This document shows positions 7,289-15,932 of a stretch of 64,000 bases of DNA, piece after piece; positions within the stretch are counted from its first letter, which is position 1, and every line of letters begins with the position of its first letter. The position numbers and the translations under genes were made by a program. The DNA comes from Pedobacter steynii (GTDB lineage: Bacteria > Bacteroidota > Bacteroidia > Sphingobacteriales > Sphingobacteriaceae). The stretch is from assembly GCF_001721645.1 (NCBI RefSeq), contig NZ_CP017141.1, positions 5,022,001-5,086,000 of the forward strand, written 5' to 3'. The notes beneath the pieces were generated by a model. That model searched no databases. It saw only the letters and a program-made list of their open reading frames with translations, and was not told where the DNA came from.

Positions 7289-9097
7289 ATGAAAAAAAAT
7301 ATACAATACATCATCTGCAGCATATTAATTTTGCAGTTCTTTATGATTTCTGCCTGCCGCAAAGATTTTTTAGATAAAAGTCCGGATGAGGATATTACCA
7401 TAGAAGAAGCTTTTAAACAGCGTAAGTATGCCGAAGCCTTTTTGGTAGATATCTATGCCGGCCTTCCTAACGAAATCTATTTTACCGATATGGCTGATGT
7501 GAACCCATTTATAGTTGCATCGGATGAAATGAATATTCCCTGGCCGGAGAAGTTTCCTAAGCTGATGAACAAAGGAGCCTGGAACTCTTTTAACGTAACT
7601 GGTCAGATCTACAAAAACATGTATGAAGGGATTAGAAAGGCAAATATCTTTTTGAAAAATATAGCGCTTACACCTTTATCGGCTGAATTTACGCAAACTA
7701 CCAAAGACAGGTGGATTGGGGAAGCCGTTTTTCTTCGTGCATTTTATCATTTTCAGCTGATGAGGATTTATGGACCAGTACCCATAATAGATTATACTAT
7801 TGGTGTTGCAGATGATTTTACTAAAATCAGACGTAAACCTTTGGACTACTGTGTAAACTTTGTGGTTAGTGAGTGTGACAAAGCCATCACGCTGTTGCCA
7901 ATGAATGTGGTGGGAAGCCGTGATCTTGGACGACCTACCGCGGCTGCATCACTGGCGCTTAAAGCGAGGGTACTGCTATATAACGCCAGTCCTTTATGGA
8001 ATGGAAATCCAGATTTCAGATCTTTTGCGGATAATGAAGGAACCAGATTGTTTTCGCAGCAATACGACGAGCGCAGATGGCTTGTTGCTGCACAGGCAGC
8101 AAAAGACTGTATACAAAAGTGTGAATCTGCGGGGTACCATCTGTTCAGAAGTTATGCTGATCCAGTAAAAAATTATCAGCAGTTGTTTATTGAGAATAAT
8201 AACCCCGAAGTGTTGTTTGCAAGAAATTCGGGTAGGGATGCCTGGATGGAAAAATCTGCTTTTCCGGGCAGTTTAGGAGGCTGGAATGGTTGGAATCCTA
8301 CTCAGGGACAAATAGATGCCTATGAAATGGATAATGGCATTGCGCCGATAACCGGTTATAATATAGACGGTTCACCGGTTATTGATCCTGCATCAGGTTA
8401 TGTGGAAACAGGTTATGCAACCGGAGATGAACCGAAGGGCAGATGGCTGGATGGTACCAGAAATATGTACGCGCACCGTGACCCAAGGTTTTATGCGACC
8501 ATTAACTTTAACGGGGCCTTTTTTATAGACAGAAGGGTACAGTTCTGGCAAACCGGTGCAGATGGCCGGGGTAATGCAGGCAGGGATTTTAATACTACCG
8601 GCTATCTGCTTAAAAAATTTATCGATCCTGGAGTTAGCCTTACACAGCAACGGTACGCACTTAAAACCTGGATATTCTTTCGTTTAGGAGAAATGTATTT
8701 GAATTATGCCGAGGCCCTGAACGAAGCACAGGGGCCTGTGGGGGATGTGCATATCTATGTAAATGCCATTCGTAACAGAGCGGGGATGCCGTCTTTACCA
8801 AATTCGCTAAGTAAAGACGATATGCGTAAAAGGATAAGGAATGAACGTCGTGTAGAACTGGCATTTGAAACACATCGCTATTTCGATTGCCATAGGTGGA
8901 AGACTGCGGAGCAAACTGATAAGGGAAAGGTGTATGGGATGAATATCTCTGCCGGAACCAATCTTAAGGACGATAATTTCTATAAACGAAGCTTAATAGA
9001 AACCAGGTTCTTTCAGGCGCCGAAACATTATTTGTTTCCTATTCCGCAGGATGAAATCGACAAGAATTCCAGTATGGTACAGAATCCTGGATGGTAA
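7289..9097 (+). CDS. SusD/RagB-family surface glycan-binding lipoprotein
   Basis: A 602-residue lipoprotein: a hydrophobic leader, then ISACRKDFLDKSPDED, where the cysteine at about position 23 is the lipid anchor and FLDKSP is the usual SusD N-terminus. The tetratricopeptide-like SusD core is visible (AVFLRAFYHFQLMRIYGPVP near 145-165), as are the C-terminal ERRVELAFETHRYFDCHRWK motif and the ending PIPQDEIDKNSSMVQNPGW. It caps the SusC barrel and binds the incoming oligosaccharide at the cell surface. It is somewhat longer than average (500-550), with extra length in the middle loops. It follows SusC by 8 bp. Confidence 0.95.
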   Translation: MKKNIQYIICSILILQFFMISACRKDFLDKSPDEDITIEEAFKQRKYAEAFLVDIYAGLPNEIYFTDMADVNPFIVASDEMNIPWPEKFPKLMNKGAWNSFNVTGQIYKNMYEGIRKANIFLKNIALTPLSAEFTQTTKDRWIGEAVFLRAFYHFQLMRIYGPVPIIDYTIGVADDFTKIRRKPLDYCVNFVVSECDKAITLLPMNVVGSRDLGRPTAAASLALKARVLLYNASPLWNGNPDFRSFADNEGTRLFSQQYDERRWLVAAQAAKDCIQKCESAGYHLFRSYADPVKNYQQLFIENNNPEVLFARNSGRDAWMEKSAFPGSLGGWNGWNPTQGQIDAYEMDNGIAPITGYNIDGSPVIDPASGYVETGYATGDEPKGRWLDGTRNMYAHRDPRFYATINFNGAFFIDRRVQFWQTGADGRGNAGRDFNTTGYLLKKFIDPGVSLTQQRYALKTWIFFRLGEMYLNYAEALNEAQGPVGDVHIYVNAIRNRAGMPSLPNSLSKDDMRKRIRNERRVELAFETHRYFDCHRWKTAEQTDKGKVYGMNISAGTNLKDDNFYKRSLIETRFFQAPKHYLFPIPQDEIDKNSSMVQNPGW

Positions 9098-9126
9098 TTG
9101 AATTTCTAATATTAAGAAAACAGATC

Positions 9127-10326
9127 ATGAAAAAAATAGTACAGATTTCATCCCTGATTTTAGGCTTCCTGATTGCAGGATGCAGCAAGGAGGTCGACGT
9201 TGATTTAAATGTTAAAGGTGCGGAAACATATTCCATGCTCTATATGCCTCAGGCAAATGGTAACCCGGTTGTAAAAAGCCTCAGTATTTCAGAATCAGTT
9301 TATAAGTTTAATTACAGTGCCTTTTTAGGTGGGAGTCTAGACAATGGAAGCACTATAAATGTGAAGTTTGGGGTGGTCAGATCGATGGTAGATAGTTTTA
9401 ATCTGAAAAATGGAACTGACTATAAGATGATGCCCGAGGGAAGTTATACACTTGATAATTCCGAAGTGAAAATAGCGTCTGGGAGTAAAAGCACCGGAGC
9501 GCTTAATCTGAGCATTAAAACCCTGGGATTTATTTTGCCTTTCCAGTCTTACCTGCTTCCCGTGAGTATTATTGATGCAGATGCAAAAGTAAATTCTGCA
9601 CTAAATACAACTTACTTTTTAGTAACCGGATCCTATGCTCCCGGTGAGGTTCCACGTGAGAAAGCATATGCCCTGGGCGCTGATGCGGGGGGAATGTTTT
9701 TTGATTTTAACGGTGATATGATCGGCAAAAGCCCCGGAGGTAATTTACTGCTTTATCCGGCGGGTTCAAATGGAACTTTTAACGCTCCCCGTCAGATTGG
9801 GGCAGGCTGGGATATCTTTAATACAGTTTTTTATTATGGTGGCGACCGGTTAATAGGAAGGTATGGATCTGGTGGCGGAGATATTGCCCAATATAAAGTT
9901 GATGGAAATGGAAATTTCGGCGCCAGCAGGACCATCGGATTTGGCTGGGGTATTTTTGCCAAAATCATACCATTTAAAGGTTTGTTGCTGGGGATTGACG
10001 GTGCAGGAAATATGAATATGTATCCTTTAGATGCCGCCGGCGATTTTGATTTCGGCAGAATAAAAACCATAGGAACCGGGTGGGGAGGGTTTATTCATGT
10101 CTTCCCTTATGAAAATTCATTGCTTGCAATTGATGCCAGTGGCGATATGTTTCAGTTTCCATTATCGGATGAGGGCGTATTTGGAACCAAAAACAAGGTT
10201 GGCAGTGGTTGGGATATGTACACTTTGGTATTCCCGGCCGGTAAAGACCTGCTAGCATTGGACGGTTCGGGAGATCTGTGGAGATATAAATTTAATCCAG
10301 TGGGTTTCTGGCCATTAAAAAAATAG
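9127..10326 (+). CDS. DUF1735 surface lipoprotein with C-terminal tachylectin-2-like propeller
   Basis: A lipoprotein of 399 residues (leader ending LIAGCSKEVDVDLN). Residues of about 30-175 resemble the DUF1735/BT_3987-like domain common in surface glycan-binding proteins placed after SusD. The C-terminal part, about 177-395, is a repeat array with a period of about 45 residues: G-x-GW segments occur near 225, 271, 316 and 359, each followed by hydrophobic strands and LLAIDGSGDM-like turns and then YPLDAAGDF-like ends. This pattern fits tachylectin-2, a five-bladed propeller that binds N-acetylglucosamine and N-acetylgalactosamine. By position it is a surface glycan-binding partner of SusCD. 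I chose the ATG at 9127 over an upstream in-frame start because the lipoprotein leader begins there. Confidence 0.75.
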   Translation: MKKIVQISSLILGFLIAGCSKEVDVDLNVKGAETYSMLYMPQANGNPVVKSLSISESVYKFNYSAFLGGSLDNGSTINVKFGVVRSMVDSFNLKNGTDYKMMPEGSYTLDNSEVKIASGSKSTGALNLSIKTLGFILPFQSYLLPVSIIDADAKVNSALNTTYFLVTGSYAPGEVPREKAYALGADAGGMFFDFNGDMIGKSPGGNLLLYPAGSNGTFNAPRQIGAGWDIFNTVFYYGGDRLIGRYGSGGGDIAQYKVDGNGNFGASRTIGFGWGIFAKIIPFKGLLLGIDGAGNMNMYPLDAAGDFDFGRIKTIGTGWGGFIHVFPYENSLLAIDASGDMFQFPLSDEGVFGTKNKVGSGWDMYTLVFPAGKDLLALDGSGDLWRYKFNPVGFWPLKK

Positions 10327-10360
10327 TATAGCTGACAACGGACCTCATATTTTCAAAAAA

Positions 10361-11437
10361 ATGATGCGCAAAAACATATTTCTTTATTTAGCTATCCCTT
10401 TTCTGTTTGCAGGATGTGGCAAATCCGGTACTTCTGTTAAGGAAGGGGGAGAGGAACCTACTTTGCCGACAAAAAACCTGGAGTTTATTAATCCGGTTTT
10501 TGAGCCCATATTAGCTGATCCTTCCATTGTAAAGGGAGAGGATGGTTGGTTTTATGGGTATGGGACAGAGGACAACTGGGGAGACGGGCAGGGGAACCGG
10601 CTGGTGCCGGTTGTCAGGTCTCTGGACTTAATTAAATGGACTGTTATTGGCAATGCGTTTACTGCAAAACCCCAATGGAAATCAGACGGAGGTATCTGGG
10701 CTCCGGATGTAGTGCTCATCAATAAAAAGTATTACATGTATTATTCTTACTCTGCCTGGGCTGACCCCAATCCCGGAATAGGACTGGCAGTGGCCAGTAA
10801 TCCCGGTGGACCATTTATTGACCAGGGGAAACTTTTTTTAAGCAGTGAAATTGGTGTGCCCAATACCATAGATCCTTTTTACTTCTCCGAAAACAATAAA
10901 AAGTACCTCTTTTTCGGTAGCTACAGCTCTTCGGTAAATCAAGGGACGTATGTAGTAGAATTAGCTGAAGACGGGTTTTCTGTAAAGAATCTAAATGATA
11001 AAGTCAAAATTGCAGCGGGTGATTTTGAGGCGGTAATGATTCATAAAAGAAAGGGTTATTACTATTTCTTTGGATCTAAGGGAAGCTGTTGCAGCGGTTC
11101 GTCAAGTACTTACCATGTGAGGGTGGCCAGGTCAGCGGCATTGCTGGGTCCCTATCTGGATAAAGATGGGAAAAGCATAGCTGAACGGGGAAGCGGCACC
11201 TTGCTGATCTCTGGTAGCGATAAATATGCAGGGCCGGGGCATAATTCAAGAATCATATCAGATCGGACTGGTACCGACTGGTTATTGTATCACGCGATTA
11301 ATAAAACCAATCCAATAGTTCCGGGGGGTGCGAGCAGGCGAATGCTAATGCTTGATAAAATTAACTGGGTTGACGACTGGCCGGTTATTGAAAATTCTAT
11401 ACCCGGTAACGCCCTGAAGAAAGGACCTGAATTTTAA
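10361..11437 (+). CDS. Glycoside hydrolase family 43-like lipoprotein
   Basis: A 358-residue lipoprotein (leader ending LFAGCGKSG) with the five-bladed propeller pattern of GH43 and related families. The three conserved acidic residues are visible: the base aspartate in ILADPSIV, the middle aspartate in NTIDPFYF, and the general-acid glutamate in AGDFEAVMIH. The strand-end motif GGIWAPDVVLINKKYYMYYS is typical. Family members hydrolyse arabinofuranosides, xylosides or galactosides, and the exact substrate cannot be read from sequence. A second possible start is one codon downstream. It lies 34 bp after the DUF1735 gene and is probably anchored in the outer membrane or periplasm. Confidence 0.85.
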   Translation: MMRKNIFLYLAIPFLFAGCGKSGTSVKEGGEEPTLPTKNLEFINPVFEPILADPSIVKGEDGWFYGYGTEDNWGDGQGNRLVPVVRSLDLIKWTVIGNAFTAKPQWKSDGGIWAPDVVLINKKYYMYYSYSAWADPNPGIGLAVASNPGGPFIDQGKLFLSSEIGVPNTIDPFYFSENNKKYLFFGSYSSSVNQGTYVVELAEDGFSVKNLNDKVKIAAGDFEAVMIHKRKGYYYFFGSKGSCCSGSSSTYHVRVARSAALLGPYLDKDGKSIAERGSGTLLISGSDKYAGPGHNSRIISDRTGTDWLLYHAINKTNPIVPGGASRRMLMLDKINWVDDWPVIENSIPGNALKKGPEF

Positions 11438-11482
11438 AAAAAGAAATTAATAGAAGATAGATATAAATTAAAAATAACACTA

Positions 11483-12301
11483 ATGACACCAATTACAGAA
11501 CAATCATCCTTGTACGATCAATTAGAAAATAAGTCAGTTGAAGAATTAACAAGGTACATCAATCAGGAAGACGCGAAAGTAGCAAAAGTTATAGAAGGAG
11601 TTCTTCCAAGTGTAAATAACCTGATTACAGCGATAGTTGATAAATTAAAAGCCGGAGGCCGGATGTTTTACCTCGGTGCAGGAAGTGGTGGCCGCTTATC
11701 TGTATTAGATGTCATTGAACTTCCTACAACTTATGGCCTGCCGAAAGGTATTTACAATACCGTTCTGGCAGGTGGTATTGACCGGTTAGCGGATGCACTT
11801 GAAGAAAAGGAAGACGATGTGGATGAAGGTTGGAATGCACTGGTAAATGCAGGAATTAATTCGGGCGATATCGTAGTTGGTATCTCAGCAAGCGGTACTA
11901 CGCCTTTTGTACTGGAGGGCCTGAAAAAATGCAGGTTACTAAATATCACAACGGGTTGTATCGTCAGTAACCCTTCAACACCTATTTCGGCACAATCAGA
12001 TTACCCTGTTGAAGTCGTAACCGGCCCTGAATTTATTACCGGCAGTACCAGAATGAAGTGTGGAACTGCGCAGAAAATGTTGTTTGACATGATCTCTACC
12101 ACAGTAATGATCAGAATTGGCAGGATTGAAGGTAACAACATGATCAATGTTAAACTCATCAATGATAAGATCCTGGACCGTGGTGTGAAAATGCTGATGC
12201 AAAAAGCAGAGATTGAAAGCTATGACGAAGCAAAATCAATTCTTCTTGAGCATGGAACAGTTAAAAATGCCCTGGATAAGGTAACAAATAGGCATAATTA
12301 A
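11483..12301 (+). CDS. murQ: N-acetylmuramic acid 6-phosphate etherase
   Basis: MurQ removes the D-lactyl ether from N-acetylmuramate 6-phosphate to give N-acetylglucosamine 6-phosphate and lactate in the cytoplasm. The 272-residue protein carries the SIS sugar-isomerase fold, with FYLGAGSGGRLSVLDVIELP, the serine/threonine loop GISASGTTPFVLEGL, and the strongly diagnostic GPEFITGSTRMKCGTAQKM and NVKLINDKILDRG. The two glutamates expected for catalysis (in VIELP near 79, and near 110 in the EEKEDD stretch) are present with the same 31-residue separation as in the Escherichia coli enzyme. It has no signal peptide, in contrast with the secreted enzymes around it. The nearby BadF-type kinase (17200) could supply its phosphorylated substrate. 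Confidence 0.93.
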   Translation: MTPITEQSSLYDQLENKSVEELTRYINQEDAKVAKVIEGVLPSVNNLITAIVDKLKAGGRMFYLGAGSGGRLSVLDVIELPTTYGLPKGIYNTVLAGGIDRLADALEEKEDDVDEGWNALVNAGINSGDIVVGISASGTTPFVLEGLKKCRLLNITTGCIVSNPSTPISAQSDYPVEVVTGPEFITGSTRMKCGTAQKMLFDMISTTVMIRIGRIEGNNMINVKLINDKILDRGVKMLMQKAEIESYDEAKSILLEHGTVKNALDKVTNRHN

Positions 12302-12324
12302 TAATTTAATTAAATACAGCAATC

Positions 12325-14163
12325 TTGAAATATTTACTCATTTGTTTTCTGTTTTATACGGTTACAGCTTATTCTCAGACGGCAACTGCCGATCTGGGTA
12401 TCATACCAGCGCCTGCTGATGTAACTTTAAAGAAGGGTTTTTTTACAATCGGACCAAAAACTCAAATTGCTTATTCAGACGGTAAGTCGAAGAAAACTGC
12501 GATGGTGTTAAAGGATTATCTCCAGAAAAGATATGGACTAAAATTGCCCCTGCTTGCTGAAACTACAAATAAGTCAGCTTCTGTTATTGTTTTTACCCAT
12601 CAGGAGAAATTAGGGAGGGAGGCTTATCAACTTACTGCAGGTACTTCAGTTTTAAAAATATCAGGCGATGAAGCCGGACTGTTTTATGGATTGCAAACAC
12701 TAATGCAGGTGATTAAGGCAGAAGGGGCGAAATTACAGCTGCCTTGTGTGGAAATCAATGACAGGCCAAGATATCCTTATCGTGGTATCATGCAGGATGT
12801 TGGTTACCATATCTATCCGGTATCTTTTATTAAAAGCCAGATAGAAATGCTGGCCAGGTATAAAATGAATGTTTATCACTGGCACCTTACCGAAGATCAT
12901 GGCTGGCGTATTGAGATTAAAAAGTATCCTAAGCTGACTGCTGTAGGTGCCTACAGGGCAAGTACACAGATCAGCCATTACGTTGATTCTTTAAACGGGC
13001 AAGATCACCTTCCTTACGGTGGCTTTTACACGCAGGAGGAGATTAAAGAAGTTGTTGCTTTTGCTGCAGAAAGACAGGTGACGGTGATTCCCGAGATTGA
13101 ATTGCCCGGGCATTCTGTTGCCGCACTTGCGGCCTATCCCGAGCTGGCTTGCGGTGATCATCCGGGACCTTTTAAAGTAGCGGAGAATTGGGGCATATTT
13201 GAGGACGTATATTGTGCCGGCAAGGAAAATACATTTAAATTTCTAGAGGATGTACTCACAGAAGTAATGGCTTTGTTTCCTTCTCAATACATTCACATTG
13301 GTGGAGATGAATGCCCCAAAAAAAGATGGGAGGCTTGTAAATATTGTCAGCAGCGAATTAAACAGGAACACCTAAAGAATGAGTTTGAGCTCCAGAGTTA
13401 TTTTGTGAAGAGAATTGAAAGATTTGTCAACTCAAAAGGAAGAAAAATCATTGGCTGGGATGAGATACTGGAGGGAGGACTGGCCCCGAATGCAACCGTA
13501 ATGGCCTGGCGCAATATCGATGAGGGCATAAAAGCAGCGCAGCAAAATCACGATGTAGTGATGTCGCCGATGTCGCACGTTTATTTTGACTTTATTCAGG
13601 GTAAAAGGGAGCTGGAACCGCTGGCTATTGGCTGGGGTTATAATACTTTGTCTAGGGTGTATGCCTATGATCCTACGCCAGAAGTACTGACCTCAGATCA
13701 AAAGAAACATATTATTGGTGTCGAAGCAGCGATCTGGACAGAACATATGGACACTTACCGTAAGGTAGAATATATGCTTTATCCCCGTTTGATGGCGCTT
13801 GCCGAGGTTGCCTGGACATTCCCGGAGAAGAAGGATTCTGTTAGCTTTTTTGAGCGTCGCCTGCCTGAACATTTACTTCAGCTGGATCAGACCGATAAGG
13901 TATACCGCGTGCCCGGACCTATTGGGGTTTCCGATACTACCTTGACTGGTTCAACCTTTAAAATCACGCTGAAGGTACCTGTAGAGGGTGCAAAGATCTA
14001 CTATAATTTTGATGGACAGGACGCCAGGGAAACAGATTACCTCTATGAAAAACCTATTGATATTATCCTTCGTAAAGGTGAAAAAAGACAATTGAAATCT
14101 GTTGTAATTACCCCTTCAGGAAAACGCAGTGCAAATACAAGTACCTTATTTATCCATCCTTAA
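12325..14163 (+). CDS. GH20 beta-N-acetylhexosaminidase (TTG start)
   Basis: A 612-residue secreted enzyme that removes terminal beta-linked GlcNAc or GalNAc by substrate-assisted catalysis. The signal peptide MKYLLICFLFYTVTAYSQ leads into the GH20b-like domain (about 25-145) and the catalytic barrel from RGIMQDVGYH. The diagnostic YHWHLTEDHGWRIEIKKYP, PEIELPGHS and HIGGDEC motifs are present; the acid pair is D328-E329. A C-terminal chitobiase-type segment ends the protein (GAKIYYNFDGQDA). The start is a TTG, since no in-frame ATG or GTG fits the signal peptide. It sits 23 bp after murQ. Confidence 0.95.
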   Translation: MKYLLICFLFYTVTAYSQTATADLGIIPAPADVTLKKGFFTIGPKTQIAYSDGKSKKTAMVLKDYLQKRYGLKLPLLAETTNKSASVIVFTHQEKLGREAYQLTAGTSVLKISGDEAGLFYGLQTLMQVIKAEGAKLQLPCVEINDRPRYPYRGIMQDVGYHIYPVSFIKSQIEMLARYKMNVYHWHLTEDHGWRIEIKKYPKLTAVGAYRASTQISHYVDSLNGQDHLPYGGFYTQEEIKEVVAFAAERQVTVIPEIELPGHSVAALAAYPELACGDHPGPFKVAENWGIFEDVYCAGKENTFKFLEDVLTEVMALFPSQYIHIGGDECPKKRWEACKYCQQRIKQEHLKNEFELQSYFVKRIERFVNSKGRKIIGWDEILEGGLAPNATVMAWRNIDEGIKAAQQNHDVVMSPMSHVYFDFIQGKRELEPLAIGWGYNTLSRVYAYDPTPEVLTSDQKKHIIGVEAAIWTEHMDTYRKVEYMLYPRLMALAEVAWTFPEKKDSVSFFERRLPEHLLQLDQTDKVYRVPGPIGVSDTTLTGSTFKITLKVPVEGAKIYYNFDGQDARETDYLYEKPIDIILRKGEKRQLKSVVITPSGKRSANTSTLFIHP

Positions 14164-14181
14164 TCCCATTAGTGCAGTACT

Positions 14182-15927
14182 ATGAAAATTCAATGTCGGC
14201 TCATTTTTATCTTGTTTTGCAGTGCGGTTTTTTTTCTAACTCCGGTTCATGCACAGCAGATTTATCTTTCAGGAACAGCAAAGGCCAGTATCGAACCAAA
14301 GTCTTATCCGTTTTCTGTTGCCCTTGCCGGTTATGGTTACCCCAGGGGAGGGCGCTTTAGCCTGGACTGGATCAAAATCGACCAGGTGACTGTCCCGGAA
14401 TTTAAGCCGTGGCAAAAATGGAAGAATCTGGCAGTTGATGCAGTCGCATTTACGGTATTGGATAAAGTGATGTATGCAGCAGATAAGGACGGAACGGTTA
14501 CCTATGCTGCATTGAAGGATAAAACCAGGAAATGGCAAAAGCTCGGGGAGCTGGAAGGAATAATTAGTCTGACCAGTTACAAGGGGTGTCTGTTTGCACT
14601 TACCGCAAATGATGAACTGATGCGATTCGAGCTCAAAAGCAAAAACGGAGACTGGATTAAAATTGCAAAGTTCAATGGGTTATCGTATGATATACATTTA
14701 AAAGCGATTGCCATACACGGGGGTAAGCTGTACGGAATGGATAAAAATAATTTTGTTTTTGAAGGCAGGCACAAAACAGATGGTAACCTGTCTGTGAGGG
14801 CTGTGGCCATCTCAGCTGAAAAACAAACCGTTCTGATTATAGGTGCTGACGTTTGTGGATTTAACCATGATTTCATCACTTCTGTGAAAGATGAGCTGTC
14901 TAAAAAGCATAAAATTAAGCCATCAGCCATATTGATCAATGCTTCACATACCCATTTCGCACCTTCGACGCAGGACTGGAGCACCTGGGGAACCCATCAG
15001 TTAGCAGATTCCATTTATTTAAACACGATTGTTAAACCTGCTTTGATTGATGCTGCCGAAAGGGCTATTAAAAACAGGAAACCTTCTGTTTTATCTTTTG
15101 GGAGAGGGAAAACCGCAATAGGTAAAAACAGGAGTCTCGAGGGGGCAGCGGTTCCCTATGACAATGATGTGGATGTGCTGCAGATTGAGCGGGAAAAAGA
15201 CCATCATAAGACTGTTGTCTTTTTAACAGGATGCCATCCTGTGTTTAAAAACGAAGGTATAGAAGGTTTTACCATCAGCCCCAATTATCCTGGAGTCACC
15301 AAAAGTCTGCTTGAAAAGGAACCGGGTATCACGGATGCGGTATTTATTCAAGGCTGTGGCGGAGATATCAACCCTGTAGCTTTAGATCACAAGCAAACTG
15401 GAAATGATCTTGCTGTGGATGTGAAGAGCATTCTGAACGGCCCCCTGGAACAATTGAACGGTAAGATTACCTTTTATGTGGACTCGCTGAACTTTCCGGT
15501 AAACCCATGGAGTACTGAACGTCTTCTTGCCTTTAGAAAGGAGAACGATAATGGTAAAGGAGATGTAAATGCTGAAAAGGATGTGCGTTGGGCAGATCTG
15601 ATGCTTGGACTGAATAAAGATCACAGCATGCCGGCCAGTATGCCAGTTTACATACAGACCATTAACATTGGCAACTGGAAATTAGTGGGGCTTTCCAGAG
15701 AGGCGGTAACTGATTACAGCATTGGTATTAAGAAATTATGGCCGGGGAAACTGGTTAGCGTAGCCGGATACTGCAATGATGTATCCAGTTACCTGCCAAC
15801 ATCCAGACATATACAGGCAGGCAACTATGAAGGACTGGGCTCATTTTTCTGGTACGGACAGCCCTCTGTATTCCCTGTGGATGTCTATGAAAAGATCATA
15901 GACAAAATAAAAACTCAAAATCATTAA
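14182..15927 (+). CDS. Neutral-ceramidase-like secreted hydrolase with an inserted propeller-like segment
   Basis: A 581-residue protein with a signal peptide (ending PVHAQQ). The hydrolase body shows KASIEPK...VALAGYGYPRGG at 40-60, then resumes from about 203 with VAISAEKQTVLIIGADVCGF. It continues with NASHTHFAPST (H256 and H258, probable metal ligands), GCHPVF (H352) and VFIQGCGGDINP near 390. In true neutral ceramidases the last motif holds the nucleophilic serine; here it is Gly-Cys-Gly-Gly, as in many Bacteroidota homologues, so ceramide need not be the substrate. Between about 64 and 200 lies an extra segment of three or so beta-propeller-like repeats (VMYAADKDGTVTYAALKD, CLFALTANDELMRFEL, KLYGMDKNNFVFEG). 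It is 18 bp after GH20 and 5 bp before the MFS gene. Confidence 0.75.
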   Translation: MKIQCRLIFILFCSAVFFLTPVHAQQIYLSGTAKASIEPKSYPFSVALAGYGYPRGGRFSLDWIKIDQVTVPEFKPWQKWKNLAVDAVAFTVLDKVMYAADKDGTVTYAALKDKTRKWQKLGELEGIISLTSYKGCLFALTANDELMRFELKSKNGDWIKIAKFNGLSYDIHLKAIAIHGGKLYGMDKNNFVFEGRHKTDGNLSVRAVAISAEKQTVLIIGADVCGFNHDFITSVKDELSKKHKIKPSAILINASHTHFAPSTQDWSTWGTHQLADSIYLNTIVKPALIDAAERAIKNRKPSVLSFGRGKTAIGKNRSLEGAAVPYDNDVDVLQIEREKDHHKTVVFLTGCHPVFKNEGIEGFTISPNYPGVTKSLLEKEPGITDAVFIQGCGGDINPVALDHKQTGNDLAVDVKSILNGPLEQLNGKITFYVDSLNFPVNPWSTERLLAFRKENDNGKGDVNAEKDVRWADLMLGLNKDHSMPASMPVYIQTINIGNWKLVGLSREAVTDYSIGIKKLWPGKLVSVAGYCNDVSSYLPTSRHIQAGNYEGLGSFFWYGQPSVFPVDVYEKIIDKIKTQNH

Positions 15928-15932
15928 ATCGT

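Noticed and set aside
14577..14984. 135-codon minus-strand frame within the ceramidase-like gene
   Set aside because: Antisense shadow with no recognisable domain; the plus-strand frame carries the motifs.
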